Notes: generated by a model from the letters alone, not told the origin. Shown: positions 48,057-58,857, counted from the first letter of the stretch. The stretch: DNA of 64,000 nucleotides from Paucibacter sp. PLA-PC-4 (GCF_026241155.1 NZ_JAPFGP010000011.1:1-64000), one strand, 5' to 3'. Program-made: numbers and translations.

Positions 48057-49697
48057 TCAGGCCGCCAGCAGCTTCACATCGGCAAAGCCCATCAGCCTCA
48101 GCAGAACGTAGCCGATGGCGGCCTCGCCGGCATCGTCGCCGACGCTGATGATCTGCGCATGGCGCGGCAGGCCGGCCTTGGCCAGCAGGCTCCAGATCTC
48201 GTGCGCCGGCTTGGGTCGCCCGCTGGCGTCGAGCAGTTGGCCGTAGGGCAGGTGCACGGTCTTGCCCGGCAGCGCGGGGCTGGGCGGCTGCGCGCCCACG
48301 GCCAGATAGACCCGGGGCAGACCCGGTCCGGCCGCACCGGGGCCGCGCACCAGTACCGTGCGCGGTGCCGCCTGGTAGTCCACCGGCGCGATGGTCGGAT
48401 CCAGCGCCGGCTTGCGCGCACCGACTCGGGTCGGCTCTTTGCTCAGACTCAGGCCGCGCAGGCCCCAGTCGTCGACCGAGTCCAGCAGCAGCGAGACCTT
48501 GCGCTGGCCCAGTTGCTCCAGCAGCGCGAACACAATGGCCGAGCGCTTGTTGAGCCCGCCTTCGGAGACGATCACCGCCTCGTGCGTCGGGTCGACGCCG
48601 GCCGGGCCAAGCAGCGCGGCCAGGCGTTCCGGGCGCGCCAGTTCTTGCTCAAAGCGCTCGGCCGGCAAGCTCAGCGCGAACGGCAGATGACCCAGCGCAT
48701 AGGCCTCGGCCGCTCGCACATCGATGATGCTGATCGGGCTATGGCTGAAGGTGCGCAGCATGGTGTTGCTAAAGCCGTGCAGCCAGTCGGCATCACGCAG
48801 CAGGGCGGGAGCCGCATAGCTCCACAGCGGCAGGCCGCGAGGGTCCTCCAGCCATTCTTTTTGCGAGCCCTGGTAGAGCGCCACCCGGGGATAGTCGAGC
48901 AGGAATTTGAGCGCGAAATAGGGCACGCTGGCGGCCACGCCGCCACCGCAATAGCTGTAGACCTGCTGCTCGCGGCGCACGCCGAGATGCGTCATCAATG
49001 CCTGCAGTTCGGCGCGCGGCTTGAAGGTCTTGTCGGGACGAAAGAAGTCGTCGGCCGGCGTCAGCAGCGCATGCGGCACATGGCCGCCGCGGCTGAAGAA
49101 CTTGGCGCCGCCGTAGTAGTACGGTGGATCCAGCGCCTCCAGCAGCGCATGACCGGCCGGGTCGCCGGCACCGGCCAAAAATTCTGGCAGCCGTACCCGC
49201 ACGTCCTCGCGCAGCGCGCCCACGCCGACATCGCCGCTCGGGGGCGCGGGCGTGAGCTCGGTGACGACGGCACCACCTGCCGCCTTCCAGGCCGCCAGTC
49301 CACCGTCGAGCAGGTGCAGGCGTTCGGGCGCGACGCCGTGGCGGTGCAGCTCATAGAACAGCCACGTGGCCAGCATCGTGCCGCCTTGGTCATGGATCAC
49401 GATCCGTTGCTCGCCGGCGTTGCGGATGCCCCAGGCTCGCATGCGCGCTTGCATCGTCGCAGCGTCCACCTCGCGGGCGCCGTAGCTGTAGAAGTCCACG
49501 TTGACCGCGCCGGGGATGTGGCCGGCGCCATGCTGGCGGGTCGGCGAGGCGTCGAGCAGCAAGGGCGGTGCGGCGCTGGCTAGCGCCTGGCGCAGCCAGG
49601 CGGGATCGACCAGAGGGCTGGCAGCGGCCGGGCCGATCAGCAAGAGCAGACAGGCCAGAGCCGGCGCTAGCCAGCGGTTGAGTAGGGGAAGAATCAT
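48057..49697 (-). CDS. Exported protein with four rhodanese-like domains, one active-site Cys
   Basis: 546 residues with a signal peptide (about 8-27). Four rhodanese-like units: about 28-145 (DASPTRQHGAGHIPGAVNVD), 165-290, 305-405 (IIDVRAAEAYALGHLPFALS) and a shorter one at about 430-546. Only the second has a catalytic loop cysteine, C250 in YSYCGGGVAAS; the third has SEGGLNKRSA and the fourth GDDAGEAAIG at that place. Rhodaneses move sulfane sulfur, for example thiosulfate to cyanide; an exported one may act on periplasmic sulfur. 115 bases before the ABC importer operon. Confidence 0.85.
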   Translation of the reverse strand: MILPLLNRWLAPALACLLLLIGPAAASPLVDPAWLRQALASAAPPLLLDASPTRQHGAGHIPGAVNVDFYSYGAREVDAATMQARMRAWGIRNAGEQRIVIHDQGGTMLATWLFYELHRHGVAPERLHLLDGGLAAWKAAGGAVVTELTPAPPSGDVGVGALREDVRVRLPEFLAGAGDPAGHALLEALDPPYYYGGAKFFSRGGHVPHALLTPADDFFRPDKTFKPRAELQALMTHLGVRREQQVYSYCGGGVAASVPYFALKFLLDYPRVALYQGSQKEWLEDPRGLPLWSYAAPALLRDADWLHGFSNTMLRTFSHSPISIIDVRAAEAYALGHLPFALSLPAERFEQELARPERLAALLGPAGVDPTHEAVIVSEGGLNKRSAIVFALLEQLGQRKVSLLLDSVDDWGLRGLSLSKEPTRVGARKPALDPTIAPVDYQAAPRTVLVRGPGAAGPGLPRVYLAVGAQPPSPALPGKTVHLPYGQLLDASGRPKPAHEIWSLLAKAGLPRHAQIISVGDDAGEAAIGYVLLRLMGFADVKLLAA

Positions 49698-49812
49698 CGT
49701 CAGGCTCCCGGTGAGGAAGCGCTGACTGTGGCCGCTGTCGCCGGCGCTGGCGAGCCGGCTGCGACAGACTGCAGCGGGAAGGGTACAGCCCGCAGCGGCC
49801 AGCGACCGCCGC

Positions 49813-50595
49813 CTAGGTCTGTGCCGCCAGCACCTCGACCCGCAACTGCTCGGTCAGCTCGCGTTTGAGCGCTGCAAACTCCGGCGCGGTCTTGATCGAA
49901 TAGTGGCGCGGATGCGCGAAGGGCGAGGGCAGGTCGCTCTTGATGCGGCCAGGTCGTGCGCTCATCACGACCACGCGTGAGCCCATGAAGATGGCCTCGT
50001 CGATGTCGTGGGTCACGAACAGCACCGTCTTGCGCTCGCGCTCCCAGATACCCAGCAGCAGCTCCTGCATCAGCTCACGGGTCTGGTGGTCCAGCGCGCC
50101 GAAGGGCTCGTCCATCAAGAGCATGCGCGGCTGATTGGCCAGCGCCCGGGCCAGCGCGGTGCGTTGCTGCATGCCGCCGGAGAGCTGCTTGGGATAGTGC
50201 TTGTCGAACCTGGCCAGGCCCACCTGGGCCAAAAAGCCCTGGGCGATCTCGACCGCCTGGGCGCGGGCCATGCCGCGCTCACGCAGGCCGAAACAGACAT
50301 TGTCCAGCACCGTCAGCCAGGGGAATAGCGTGTAGCTCTGGAACACCATGCCTCGGTCTGCGCCGGGGCCGGTCACGGCCTGCCCGTCCAGCAAGACCTG
50401 GCCGCTGCTGGGCGCATCGAGCCCGGCGACGATGCGCAGCAAGGTGCTCTTGCCGCAGCCCGAAGGACCGAGGATGGTGACGAAGTCGTTCTCGGCCACG
50501 TCCAGATCGGTGGCTTGCAGGGCCACAGTCTGCTGGCCCCCGGCGGTGGTGAAGGTGCGCGAGACGCCGCGCACGGACAGGATGTTCTTGCTCAT
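49813..50595 (-). CDS. ABC importer ATP-binding protein (NitT/TauT family)
   Basis: 260 residues. Walker A GPSGCGKST (43-51), signature LSGGMQQRTALARAL, Walker B LLMDEPFGALD and switch His in FVTHDIDEA. The opening LSVRGVSRTFTTAGGQ and overall length match nitrate/sulfonate/taurine-type ATPases. ATG at 50595, overlapping the permease gene by four bases. See the binding protein for substrate thoughts. Confidence 0.92.
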   Translation of the reverse strand: MSKNILSVRGVSRTFTTAGGQQTVALQATDLDVAENDFVTILGPSGCGKSTLLRIVAGLDAPSSGQVLLDGQAVTGPGADRGMVFQSYTLFPWLTVLDNVCFGLRERGMARAQAVEIAQGFLAQVGLARFDKHYPKQLSGGMQQRTALARALANQPRMLLMDEPFGALDHQTRELMQELLLGIWERERKTVLFVTHDIDEAIFMGSRVVVMSARPGRIKSDLPSPFAHPRHYSIKTAPEFAALKRELTEQLRVEVLAAQT

Positions 50596-51371
50596 TTGCC
50601 TAGCTGCGCCCACGGAAACAGCGCGCGGTTCGCGGCCTTGAAGGCGTAGTCGCTGACCAGGCCGATCAAGCCGATCACGATGATGCCGAAGATGATCTGG
50701 TCGGTGGCCAAGAGGGCCTGGCTGTCGGTGATCATGTGACCGATGCCGCTTGAAGCCCCGATCAGCTCCGCGACGATCACATAGGTCCAGGCCCAGCCCA
50801 GCACCATGCGCAGGATCTCCGCGATCTCGGGCGCGGCCCCGGGCAGCAGCACGCGTTTGAGCAGGCCCGCATCCGAGACGCCCAGCGTGTAGGCGGCCTC
50901 GACCAGGTCGCGCCGGGTATTGCCCACCGTCACCGCAATCATCAGGGTCAGCTGAAAAAAGCTGCCGATGAAGATCACCGCCAGCTTCTGCGCCTCGCCA
51001 ATGCCCACCCACAGCATCAAGAGCGGGATGAAGGCCGAGGCCGGCAGGTAGCGGGCGAAGGAGACAAAAGGCTCGAAGAAGGCCTCGATGGGCTTGTAGG
51101 CCCCCATCAGCACGCCCAGCGGCAGCGCCAGTGCGGCGGCGATCACAAAGCCGCCGAGCACCCGCCAGACCGTCATGCCGATGTCGACCGCAAAGCCCAT
51201 CTCGGTCAGCAGCACATAGCCTGAGCGAAGCATGCTCAGCGGGTCGGCCAAAAAGGTCTTCTCGACAAAGCCGCCGAAGGTGGCGATGGCCCAGACGGCG
51301 ATGAAGAGCACGAAAAAGGACAGCCCCAGGGCCACGCGGGCCCCGGGCGATACCGCTTGCAGTGGACGCAT
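50592..51371 (-). CDS. ABC importer permease (NitT/TauT family)
   Basis: 259 residues with six hydrophobic helices. The EAA loop region is present (EAAYTLGVSDAGLLKRVLLP, residues about 170-189), as are the first helix FFVLFIAVWAIATFG and FIPLLMLWVGIGEAQK. Overlaps the ATPase gene by four bases and lies six bases after the binding-protein stop. Confidence 0.92.
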   Translation of the reverse strand: MRPLQAVSPGARVALGLSFFVLFIAVWAIATFGGFVEKTFLADPLSMLRSGYVLLTEMGFAVDIGMTVWRVLGGFVIAAALALPLGVLMGAYKPIEAFFEPFVSFARYLPASAFIPLLMLWVGIGEAQKLAVIFIGSFFQLTLMIAVTVGNTRRDLVEAAYTLGVSDAGLLKRVLLPGAAPEIAEILRMVLGWAWTYVIVAELIGASSGIGHMITDSQALLATDQIIFGIIVIGLIGLVSDYAFKAANRALFPWAQLGK

Positions 51372-51377
51372 GCCGAA

Positions 51378-52331
51378 TTACTGGATGAAGCGCGTGTCGG
51401 CCAGTTTGCTCAGGTCCGGGATGGCTTTGATGATGCCCACCTCCAGCAAGAGTTCGGCCGCTTCCTTGCTGAAGCTCGCATGCTCGCCGGCGAAGAACTT
51501 CTGGTTGGCTGCCTTGTCCTGCCAGCGCAGATAGGCCTGGCTCTTCTCGAAGGCCTCGCCGCTTTGCTTGACGTCCGCGCCCATGATCTCGAAGCTCTTC
51601 TTCGGGTCTTTCTTGATCAGCGCCAGGGCTTCGAAATAGCTGTCGGCCAGAGCCTTGGCCGCCTTGGGGTTTTCCGCGAGGAACTTGGGCGTGCAGCCGA
51701 AGGTGTCCATCACCATCGGATAGTCCAGCGTGGTCGCGATGATGGTGCCGGCCTCGGGCTTGGCGCGCACGCCGGAGAGATAGGGCTCGTAAGTCATGCC
51801 CGCGTCCAGACCGCCGGTGCCGGCGATGAAGGCATTGGCGGCGGCCTGCGGCTCCAGATTGACGACCTTGACGTCCTTGATCGAGACGCCGTTCTTCTTG
51901 AGCATCCAGGCCAGACCGAAATAGGGTGCCGTGCCCGGCGCGCTGGCGGCCACGGTCTTGCCCTTGAGGTCGGCGATCTTGGCGATGCCGGGTTTGACGA
52001 TCATGCCGTCGGCGCCGTAGCTCTTGTCGAGCTGGAAGATCTGGGTGGTGGCCACGCCATTGGCGTTCCAGACGATCCAGGTCTCGACCGTCGTCGCCGC
52101 GCACTGCACATCGCCCGAGGCGATGGCCAGATGGCGGTCTTTTTGCGGGATCTTCTTGATGCTGACGTCCAGGCCGTTCTTCTTGAAGATGCCGGCCTCC
52201 TTGGCCAGGGTCAGCGGGGCGAATCCGGTCCAGCCGGAGATGCCGACGCCGACCTTGGTCTCCTGGGCCTGGGCCTGGGCGGCGGTGGCAAGCGAGGCGG
52301 CGAGGGCAAGCAGCGACAGCGTCTTCTTCAT
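51378..52331 (-). CDS. ABC importer substrate-binding protein (NitT/TauT family)
   Basis: 317 residues. Signal peptide LSLLALAASLATAAQAQA (about 5-22). NMT1/SsuA-like fold: VGISGWTGFAPLTLAKEAG, DRHLAIASGDVQCAATTVET, AASAPGTAPYFGLAWMLKKN. First gene of the importer operon. The family takes up taurine, sulfonates, nitrate, pyrimidine precursors and others. The hutH relic just upstream (52464-52546) shows this operon once followed hutH directly, so a histidine-related substrate is a reasonable inference. Confidence 0.9.
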   Translation of the reverse strand: MKKTLSLLALAASLATAAQAQAQETKVGVGISGWTGFAPLTLAKEAGIFKKNGLDVSIKKIPQKDRHLAIASGDVQCAATTVETWIVWNANGVATTQIFQLDKSYGADGMIVKPGIAKIADLKGKTVAASAPGTAPYFGLAWMLKKNGVSIKDVKVVNLEPQAAANAFIAGTGGLDAGMTYEPYLSGVRAKPEAGTIIATTLDYPMVMDTFGCTPKFLAENPKAAKALADSYFEALALIKKDPKKSFEIMGADVKQSGEAFEKSQAYLRWQDKAANQKFFAGEHASFSKEAAELLLEVGIIKAIPDLSKLADTRFIQ

Positions 52332-52420
52332 GGTCAGCGGTTCTCCGTAGCAGGGGTGTCCATCATGGTGCGTGCCGCCTTGTTTGCGTCCTCGGGATTC
52401 ACCCGGGGTGCGCGCAAAAT

Positions 52421-52546
52421 ACCGGCGCGCGGCCGGCTCCCGCTTTCTTGCTGTTTGGCAGGCTCAGGGCAGCACGATGTGCTGTCTTCCCTTTGCATGA
52501 GTCGTGCCAGCTCCCTGGGCGCTATCGTTAACTCAACGATGTCCAT
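52421..52546 (-). pseudogene. Relic of the hutH 3' end and its terminator
   Basis: Reverse-strand codons read PRELARLMQREDS, matching [13 protein letters not shown] at the end of HutH (54790-54870). The DNA word GTGCTGCCCTGA, the HutH end and stop, is kept at 52464-52475, but a short deletion just before it shifts the frame. Below the stop, a weakened hairpin (CCGGC at 52422, GCCGG at 52432) followed by AT bases corresponds to the intact terminator at 54740-54764. Distance between the two stop positions is 2326 bp. Confidence 0.8.
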
Positions 52547-52868
52547 GTGCGCTATGCGATATGGGATTTGAGCCCTGTTGACCTGGTCGGTCTACGTACG
52601 GGTATTCCCGCCTCGATAGCGCGAGGGATGAACTCACGGCGCATGGCGAGCGCATGGAGGTGTTCGGGCAGCACCCCCGCCTTGCGCAAGCGCTTCACGG
52701 CCGTGCTGTCTGCCCAGGGACGCCACACGTCGGCTCCCGCAACCGCCTGCTTGGCCGTGAGTTCGATCGAACATGGCTATACCGACGGCCGCCTGTTCCT
52801 CAGCAGCCCGCTTCAGCCGGCATGTTCAGATCTTGGGCGCACGGAGCCCCACCGCCGCAGCTCGCAGG
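52547..52868. other. Stretch beside hipA with an unassigned reverse-strand frame
   Basis: No supported gene. On the reverse strand a 70-codon frame (about 52550-52765) reads coherently (ADVWRPWADSTAVKRLRKAG, VLPEHLHALAMRREF) and stops exactly where the hutH relic begins. It has no start codon or ribosome site and its upstream part is interrupted by a stop, so it is probably the tail of a lost gene. I do not recognise the family. Confidence 0.35.
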
Positions 52869-54161
52869 TCAGCCTCGGGTGGCAGCGGGTGGCAGCGCTT
52901 GGAAGCACGGCGCCAGCACCTGGGCCTCGGCCTGCGTCATGCCCCGGGCCAGCAGGCATTCCAGCCAGTTGGCTTGAACACTTTCCTGGATTGCCTCGAT
53001 CAGCGAGTGAGCGTCCCTTGCAGACAGGCTAAAGGCCGTCGCCGCGCTGATCAGGTTCTCGACCGTCGCTTGCGAGCCTGAGTCACCGAAGGCCATCGCC
53101 TGGCGGCGCACGCGGGTTGCGTGAATCCGCGGCACCATGTCGAAAGCCGGTGAAAGCCGAAACAAGTGGCCAGCCACGTCAGCGAGAAGGCCGTGATTTC
53201 GGTCGTGATCATCCGTGTTGGAGATGCAGCAATTGAAGACCAGCCGACGGAACAACTCGTGCCTGTCCTGGACCGGCCGCGTGCTCCACCTCTGCAGCTG
53301 TTCAGCAACCTGGGTGTAGGAGGCCATGTACTGGCCCGCGCGGGCGCCAGTCTCGGACTGCGCGATCGTCCGAGCACTCACAAACGCGTCCCGTAGCCAG
53401 CCTTGCCCGCCCGGCGCTAGGCTACGGTCAAACCGCTTCACGAGCAGCACTTCACCGGCCTGAGAACTGTCACGGCCTAACACTTGCAGCTGGGCCTGCG
53501 CGGCATCGATTCCACACAGCGTTGCCAGATCCAGCATGGCGGCCTCGGCCTTCGCCTGGGAGAAGCGCTTGTCATCCTTGCCCGACGGGAACTTGGCCAG
53601 CCACTGGTTGTGATCGTCCACAACTGTGAGCTTCGGCCTGGCGCCGCCAAGGGCGGTGTTAGGGCGCACTCGGTCCTGGAGTTCATCGGGTACGGGCCCC
53701 CCGGACTCAAGGCCCGAAGTGACGCGCCACGCATCGTCCAGTAGTTCGCGCCGTGTCGGCGCGGTCAGCAACGGGGGCTCGTCCTTGGCCTTGCTGAAGC
53801 ACAGATTGCCCACCGCATCCCCTGAGGCACGCAGCAGGTAGCCCGACGGGAACAGCTGCTCGCCATATCGCCGGTTGATCACATAGCGCCCCCACGAGCC
53901 CGGCAACGAGTCGGCGATCGCGCCGAAGATGTCCGGCTCACCGGCCGTCTGCCCCGTCGCTTCGAAGACCGCTGGGCGCTTGGGCAGCCGGATGGGATCC
54001 AGGGGTGCAGCGAGCTTGTCCTCCAGGTATTTCTTGCCATAGACGAAACTGGCGACCGTCTGGCCTGCTCCAGTCATGTTCACGTTCAGGCGGCCACACA
54101 GGACGGGCACGGTGTCGCCCGGCTGGAATGCCCATACAAAGACCTTTTGCTCAGAAGTCAT
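52869..54161 (-). CDS. hipA: HipA-family toxin kinase
   Basis: 430 residues. HipA kinases phosphorylate targets such as glutamyl-tRNA synthetase and induce dormancy. Visible features: N-terminal subdomain (VFVWAFQPGDTVPVLCGRL), nucleotide loop GGARPKLTVV, lysine strand GEVLLVKRFDR, catalytic loop FNCCISNTDDHDRNHGLL (catalytic Asp and Asn) and metal motif LSPAFDMVP. All catalytic parts are intact. Its start overlaps the hipB stop region by 11 bases. It lies on an island between hutH and a hutH relic. Confidence 0.9.
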   Translation of the reverse strand: MTSEQKVFVWAFQPGDTVPVLCGRLNVNMTGAGQTVASFVYGKKYLEDKLAAPLDPIRLPKRPAVFEATGQTAGEPDIFGAIADSLPGSWGRYVINRRYGEQLFPSGYLLRASGDAVGNLCFSKAKDEPPLLTAPTRRELLDDAWRVTSGLESGGPVPDELQDRVRPNTALGGARPKLTVVDDHNQWLAKFPSGKDDKRFSQAKAEAAMLDLATLCGIDAAQAQLQVLGRDSSQAGEVLLVKRFDRSLAPGGQGWLRDAFVSARTIAQSETGARAGQYMASYTQVAEQLQRWSTRPVQDRHELFRRLVFNCCISNTDDHDRNHGLLADVAGHLFRLSPAFDMVPRIHATRVRRQAMAFGDSGSQATVENLISAATAFSLSARDAHSLIEAIQESVQANWLECLLARGMTQAEAQVLAPCFQALPPAATRG

Positions 54162-54495
54162 TGTCTAAGCCGCTCTTCTTGACCCCGACCCGCCTGGTCT
54201 GCGCATTGAGCTCTAGGGCCATACCGTCGCCGTCCAAACCCGGGTCCGCCACGAGTTCCAGGTTGTCGGTCAGGCCCATGGCCCATAGGACCTGGAAGTA
54301 AGTGCCCAGGCCAGTGGTGAGCTTGCCGGCTTCAACTGCCTCGATCGCTGTTCGGCTGAGGCCGGCCCGCAAGGCCAGATCCTCCTGGCGCAACTTTCGC
54401 CGATGGCGCGCGATACGAATACGCTGGCCAAGGTCGGCCGCTAGCTTGATGACTGCAGCAGGTGGGGGTTGCGTTATCCTCTTCTTGCGTTCCAT
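54151..54495 (-). CDS. hipB: HipB-type XRE antitoxin
   Basis: 114 residues. HTH at about 24-80: LGQRIRIARHRRKLRQEDLA, GLSRTAIEAVEAGKLTTGLG and LQVLWAMGL-like helix. The C-terminal tail is charged. Precedes and overlaps hipA. The upstream region is AT-rich, with a candidate -10 TAATAT on the reverse strand near 54507-54512 and a 16-base spacer to TTTCAT; self-repression by HipB-HipA is expected from the family. Confidence 0.88.
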   Translation of the reverse strand: MERKKRITQPPPAAVIKLAADLGQRIRIARHRRKLRQEDLALRAGLSRTAIEAVEAGKLTTGLGTYFQVLWAMGLTDNLELVADPGLDGDGMALELNAQTRRVGVKKSGLDNDF

Positions 54496-54739
54496 GAATT
54501 ACATATTAGCCATTAGTGCGTTCTATGAAAATCACGGAACAAGGCGAGCGGACCTCGGTGCGGTGTAGAAAACACGGGCACCGAGACCGAGCGCAATGCA
54601 CTGCCGAGTGATCCCGGTCCGCTGCGCTCGTCTCAAATTCGCCGACCTGCGAACGACGGCTGCCCGTGCTGACGCCTGATAGCGCTCCCCGTACCCCCGA
54701 CCGCACGTCCGTCAGCGCACGCAGCCCCCGGGCGTGCGC

Positions 54740-54764
54740 GCAAAAAAGCCGGCATGCGGCCGGC
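54740..54764 (-). terminator. Rho-independent terminator after hutH
   Basis: Read on the reverse strand: AGCCGGC, five-base loop, GCCGGCT, then TTTTT. The 7-bp stem (54746-54752 with 54758-54764) is perfect. It ends the hutUH unit 26 bases past the hutH stop. A weakened copy is at 52421. Confidence 0.85.
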
Positions 54765-54789
54765 TCTGTCACTCCGCGGTTTTGCAGTG

Positions 54790-56334
54790 TCAGGGCAGCA
54801 CGACGATGCTGCCTTCCCGTTGTACGAGTCGCGCCAGCTCGCCGGCAAACACCAGCTCGGTCGCACGCTCGATGTCCGGCGCCAGATAGTGGTCCTCAGG
54901 CATCGGCGGGCAAGCGCTGCGCACCAGCGCGTGCACCTCTTCCAGCGCGCGCGAGCTCTTGAGCGGGCGCAGGAATTCGATGCCTTGCGAGGCCGCCAGC
55001 AGCTCGATGCCGATGATGTGGGCGGTGTTGTCCAGCATGGGGCCCAGGCGGCGGGCGCCGAAGGTGGCCATGGACACATGGTCTTCCTGGTTGGCGCTGG
55101 TGGGGATGGAGTCCACGCTGGCCGGGTGAGCCAGGCTCTTGTTCTCGCTGGCCAGCGCGGCAGCGGTCACATGGGCGATCATGAAGCCGGAGTTGAGGCC
55201 GGCGTTCTCGGTCAGAAAGGGCGGCAGGCGCGAGACGCTGGTGTCGATCAGCATCGCGATGCGGCGCTCGGCGATGGCGCCGACCTCGGCGATCGCGCAG
55301 GCCAGCGCATCGGCAGCCAGGGCCACCGGCTCGGCGTGGAAATTGCCGCCCGACACCATATAGGCGCTGCCGTCCTCGTTGGCGAAGACCAAGGGGTTGT
55401 CGGTGACCGCATTGGCTTCGCGCAAGAGCACATCGCGCACATAGCGCGCCTGGTCCAGGCAGGCGCCCATCACCTGGGGCTGGCAGCGCAGGCAGTAGGG
55501 GTCCTGCACGCGCTCGTCGCCCTCGCGGTGCGAGGCGCGGATTTCGCTGCCGGCCAGGATCTGTCGGTAGGCCTGGGCGGCCTCGATCTGGCCGGGCTGG
55601 CCGCGCACCGCGTGGATGCGGGGATCGAACGGCCCGTCGCTGCCGCGTGCTGCATCCAGGCTCAATGCGCCAGAGACGATGGCCGAGGCATAGACCAGCT
55701 CGAAGCGCAGCAGCCCTTTCAGCGCCAGTGCGGTCGAGGTCTGGGTGCCGTTGATCAGGGCCAGACCTTCTTTGGCCTGCAGCACCAGCGGCTTGACGCC
55801 GGCCCGCGCCAGTTCGGGGCCGGCCGGGCGGCGCTGACCCTCGACCAGCATCTCGCCTTCGCCCATCAAAGCCAGGGTCATGTGCGACAGCGGGGCCAGG
55901 TCGCCTGAGGCGCCGACCGAACCTTGCGCCGGCACATACGGAACGAGGCCGGCGTTGAAGGCGTCGAGCAGGCATTGCACGACCTCCTCGCGCACGCCGG
56001 AGAAGCCGCGGGCGAGGGACGCCGCCTTGGTGGCCAGCATCAGGCGCACGACCGACGGTGCCAGCGGCGCGCCGACGCCGACGCAGTGCGAGCGGATCAG
56101 ATTGCGCTGCAGCGCAGCCAGGTCTTCCTTGCTGATGCGGGTGCTGGCCAGCTTGCCGAAGCCGGTGTTGACGCCGTAGACCGGCGCGTCGCCGCTTGCT
56201 GCGGCCTGCACGACGGCGGCGCTGCGGCGGATGATCTCGGCCGCGCTGGCGTGCAGGCTCAAGGTCACGTCGCCGTTGCGGATGCTGCGCAGCTGTTCGA
56301 GGCTCAGTTCGCCCGGGATAATTTCCAAGTTCAT
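54790..56334 (-). CDS. hutH: Histidine ammonia-lyase
   Basis: 514 residues, normal length. Turns histidine into urocanate and ammonia. The self-made MIO cofactor comes from A142-S143-G144 in [14 protein letters not shown]. Other hallmarks: [11 protein letters not shown] (active Tyr53), QEDHVSMA and [10 protein letters not shown]. Second gene of the hutUH unit, 13 bases after hutU. Its 3' end, with terminator, is duplicated in degraded form at 52421-52546. Confidence 0.97.
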   Translation of the reverse strand: MNLEIIPGELSLEQLRSIRNGDVTLSLHASAAEIIRRSAAVVQAAASGDAPVYGVNTGFGKLASTRISKEDLAALQRNLIRSHCVGVGAPLAPSVVRLMLATKAASLARGFSGVREEVVQCLLDAFNAGLVPYVPAQGSVGASGDLAPLSHMTLALMGEGEMLVEGQRRPAGPELARAGVKPLVLQAKEGLALINGTQTSTALALKGLLRFELVYASAIVSGALSLDAARGSDGPFDPRIHAVRGQPGQIEAAQAYRQILAGSEIRASHREGDERVQDPYCLRCQPQVMGACLDQARYVRDVLLREANAVTDNPLVFANEDGSAYMVSGGNFHAEPVALAADALACAIAEVGAIAERRIAMLIDTSVSRLPPFLTENAGLNSGFMIAHVTAAALASENKSLAHPASVDSIPTSANQEDHVSMATFGARRLGPMLDNTAHIIGIELLAASQGIEFLRPLKSSRALEEVHALVRSACPPMPEDHYLAPDIERATELVFAGELARLVQREGSIVVLP

Positions 56335-56347
56335 CTTCTTTTCCTGT

Positions 56348-58030
<1,683 letters not shown>

Positions 58031-58094
58031 GCGGGTCTCTCCAGGGGACGGGGTGGAACGGGCCGGATGGAATGTGGCGAGTTGAATGTGTCGA

Positions 58095-58123
58095 ACTCTA
58101 GTTGTCTATACAAGTACAGTCAA
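58095..58123 (-). promoter_or_regulatory. hutUH promoter
   Basis: On the reverse strand: -35 TTGACT (58118-58123), exactly 17 bases, -10 TAGAGT (58095-58100). A sigma-70 promoter 65 bases from the hutU start. The HutC operator fills the spacer, so bound HutC would block RNA polymerase. Confidence 0.75.
58102..58113. promoter_or_regulatory. HutC operator
   Basis: TTGTCTATACAA with flanking AG/GT, close to the known HutC half-sites TTGTAT..ACAA and nearly palindromic. It lies between the divergent hutU and hutC genes, overlaps the hutUH promoter spacer and a weaker rightward promoter (TTGAAT at 58082, TCTATA at 58105, 17-base spacer). One site can thus repress both arms; urocanate would relieve it, as known for HutC. 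Confidence 0.8.
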
Positions 58124-58128
58124 GTACG

Positions 58129-58857
58129 ATGGCGGGCATGGCAAGCAGCACAAGCGCACCGGCGCCGCAGTACCTGAAGGTCAAGAATCATTTGCGCGAG
58201 CACATCGCCTCGGGCCACTGGGTGGCCGGCGATCTGCTGCCCTCAGAAGCAGAGCTGGTGGCACAGTTCGGCGTGAGCCGCATGACGGTCAACCGGGCGC
58301 TGCGCGAGCTGAGCCAGGAGGGCATGATCGAGCGGGTCCAGGGGGTTGGCACTTTCGTCGCCCAGCTGCACCGCATCTCGTCGACGCTGACCGTGCGCGA
58401 TGTGCATGACGAGATCGCCGCGCGCGGCCACCGGCACGAGTCGCGCGTGCACCTGCTGGAGCGACTCAAGGCCACGACCGAACAGGCGGCCGACTTCGGT
58501 CTGAAGGCCGGTGCCACGCTGTTTCATAGCGTCATCGTTCATCTGGAGAACGGCGTCGCAATCCAGTGCGAGGACCGCCTTGTGAATCCGGCCAGCGCGC
58601 CCGACTATCTGGAGCTGGATTTCGCGACCGTGACGCCGACGCACTATCTGCTGGAAGTGGCCCCGCTGTCCGAGGCTCGGTATACGATTGAATCGACACT
58701 GCCCAGCGAGCTGGAAGCCCGGCTGCTGGGCATTGGCAAGCGCGAGCCCTGCCTGGTCGTCAAGCGTCGCACCTTCAGCCGCGGGCTGACCGTGACGACG
58801 GTGCGACTGACCCATCCGGGATCTCGCTACCTTCTCGAGGGGAGTTTTCAGGCATGA
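58129..58857 (+). CDS. hutC: Histidine utilisation repressor, GntR family
   Basis: 242 residues. N-terminal winged HTH (LREHIASGHWVAGDLLPSEA, then VSRMTVNRALRELSQEGMIE), C-terminal UTRA domain that binds urocanate. ATG 58129 is only about 15 bases past the operator; ATG 58138 is another option, and neither has a strong ribosome site. Represses hutUH and its own operon hutCDIGF. Confidence 0.93.
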   Translation: MAGMASSTSAPAPQYLKVKNHLREHIASGHWVAGDLLPSEAELVAQFGVSRMTVNRALRELSQEGMIERVQGVGTFVAQLHRISSTLTVRDVHDEIAARGHRHESRVHLLERLKATTEQAADFGLKAGATLFHSVIVHLENGVAIQCEDRLVNPASAPDYLELDFATVTPTHYLLEVAPLSEARYTIESTLPSELEARLLGIGKREPCLVVKRRTFSRGLTVTTVRLTHPGSRYLLEGSFQA

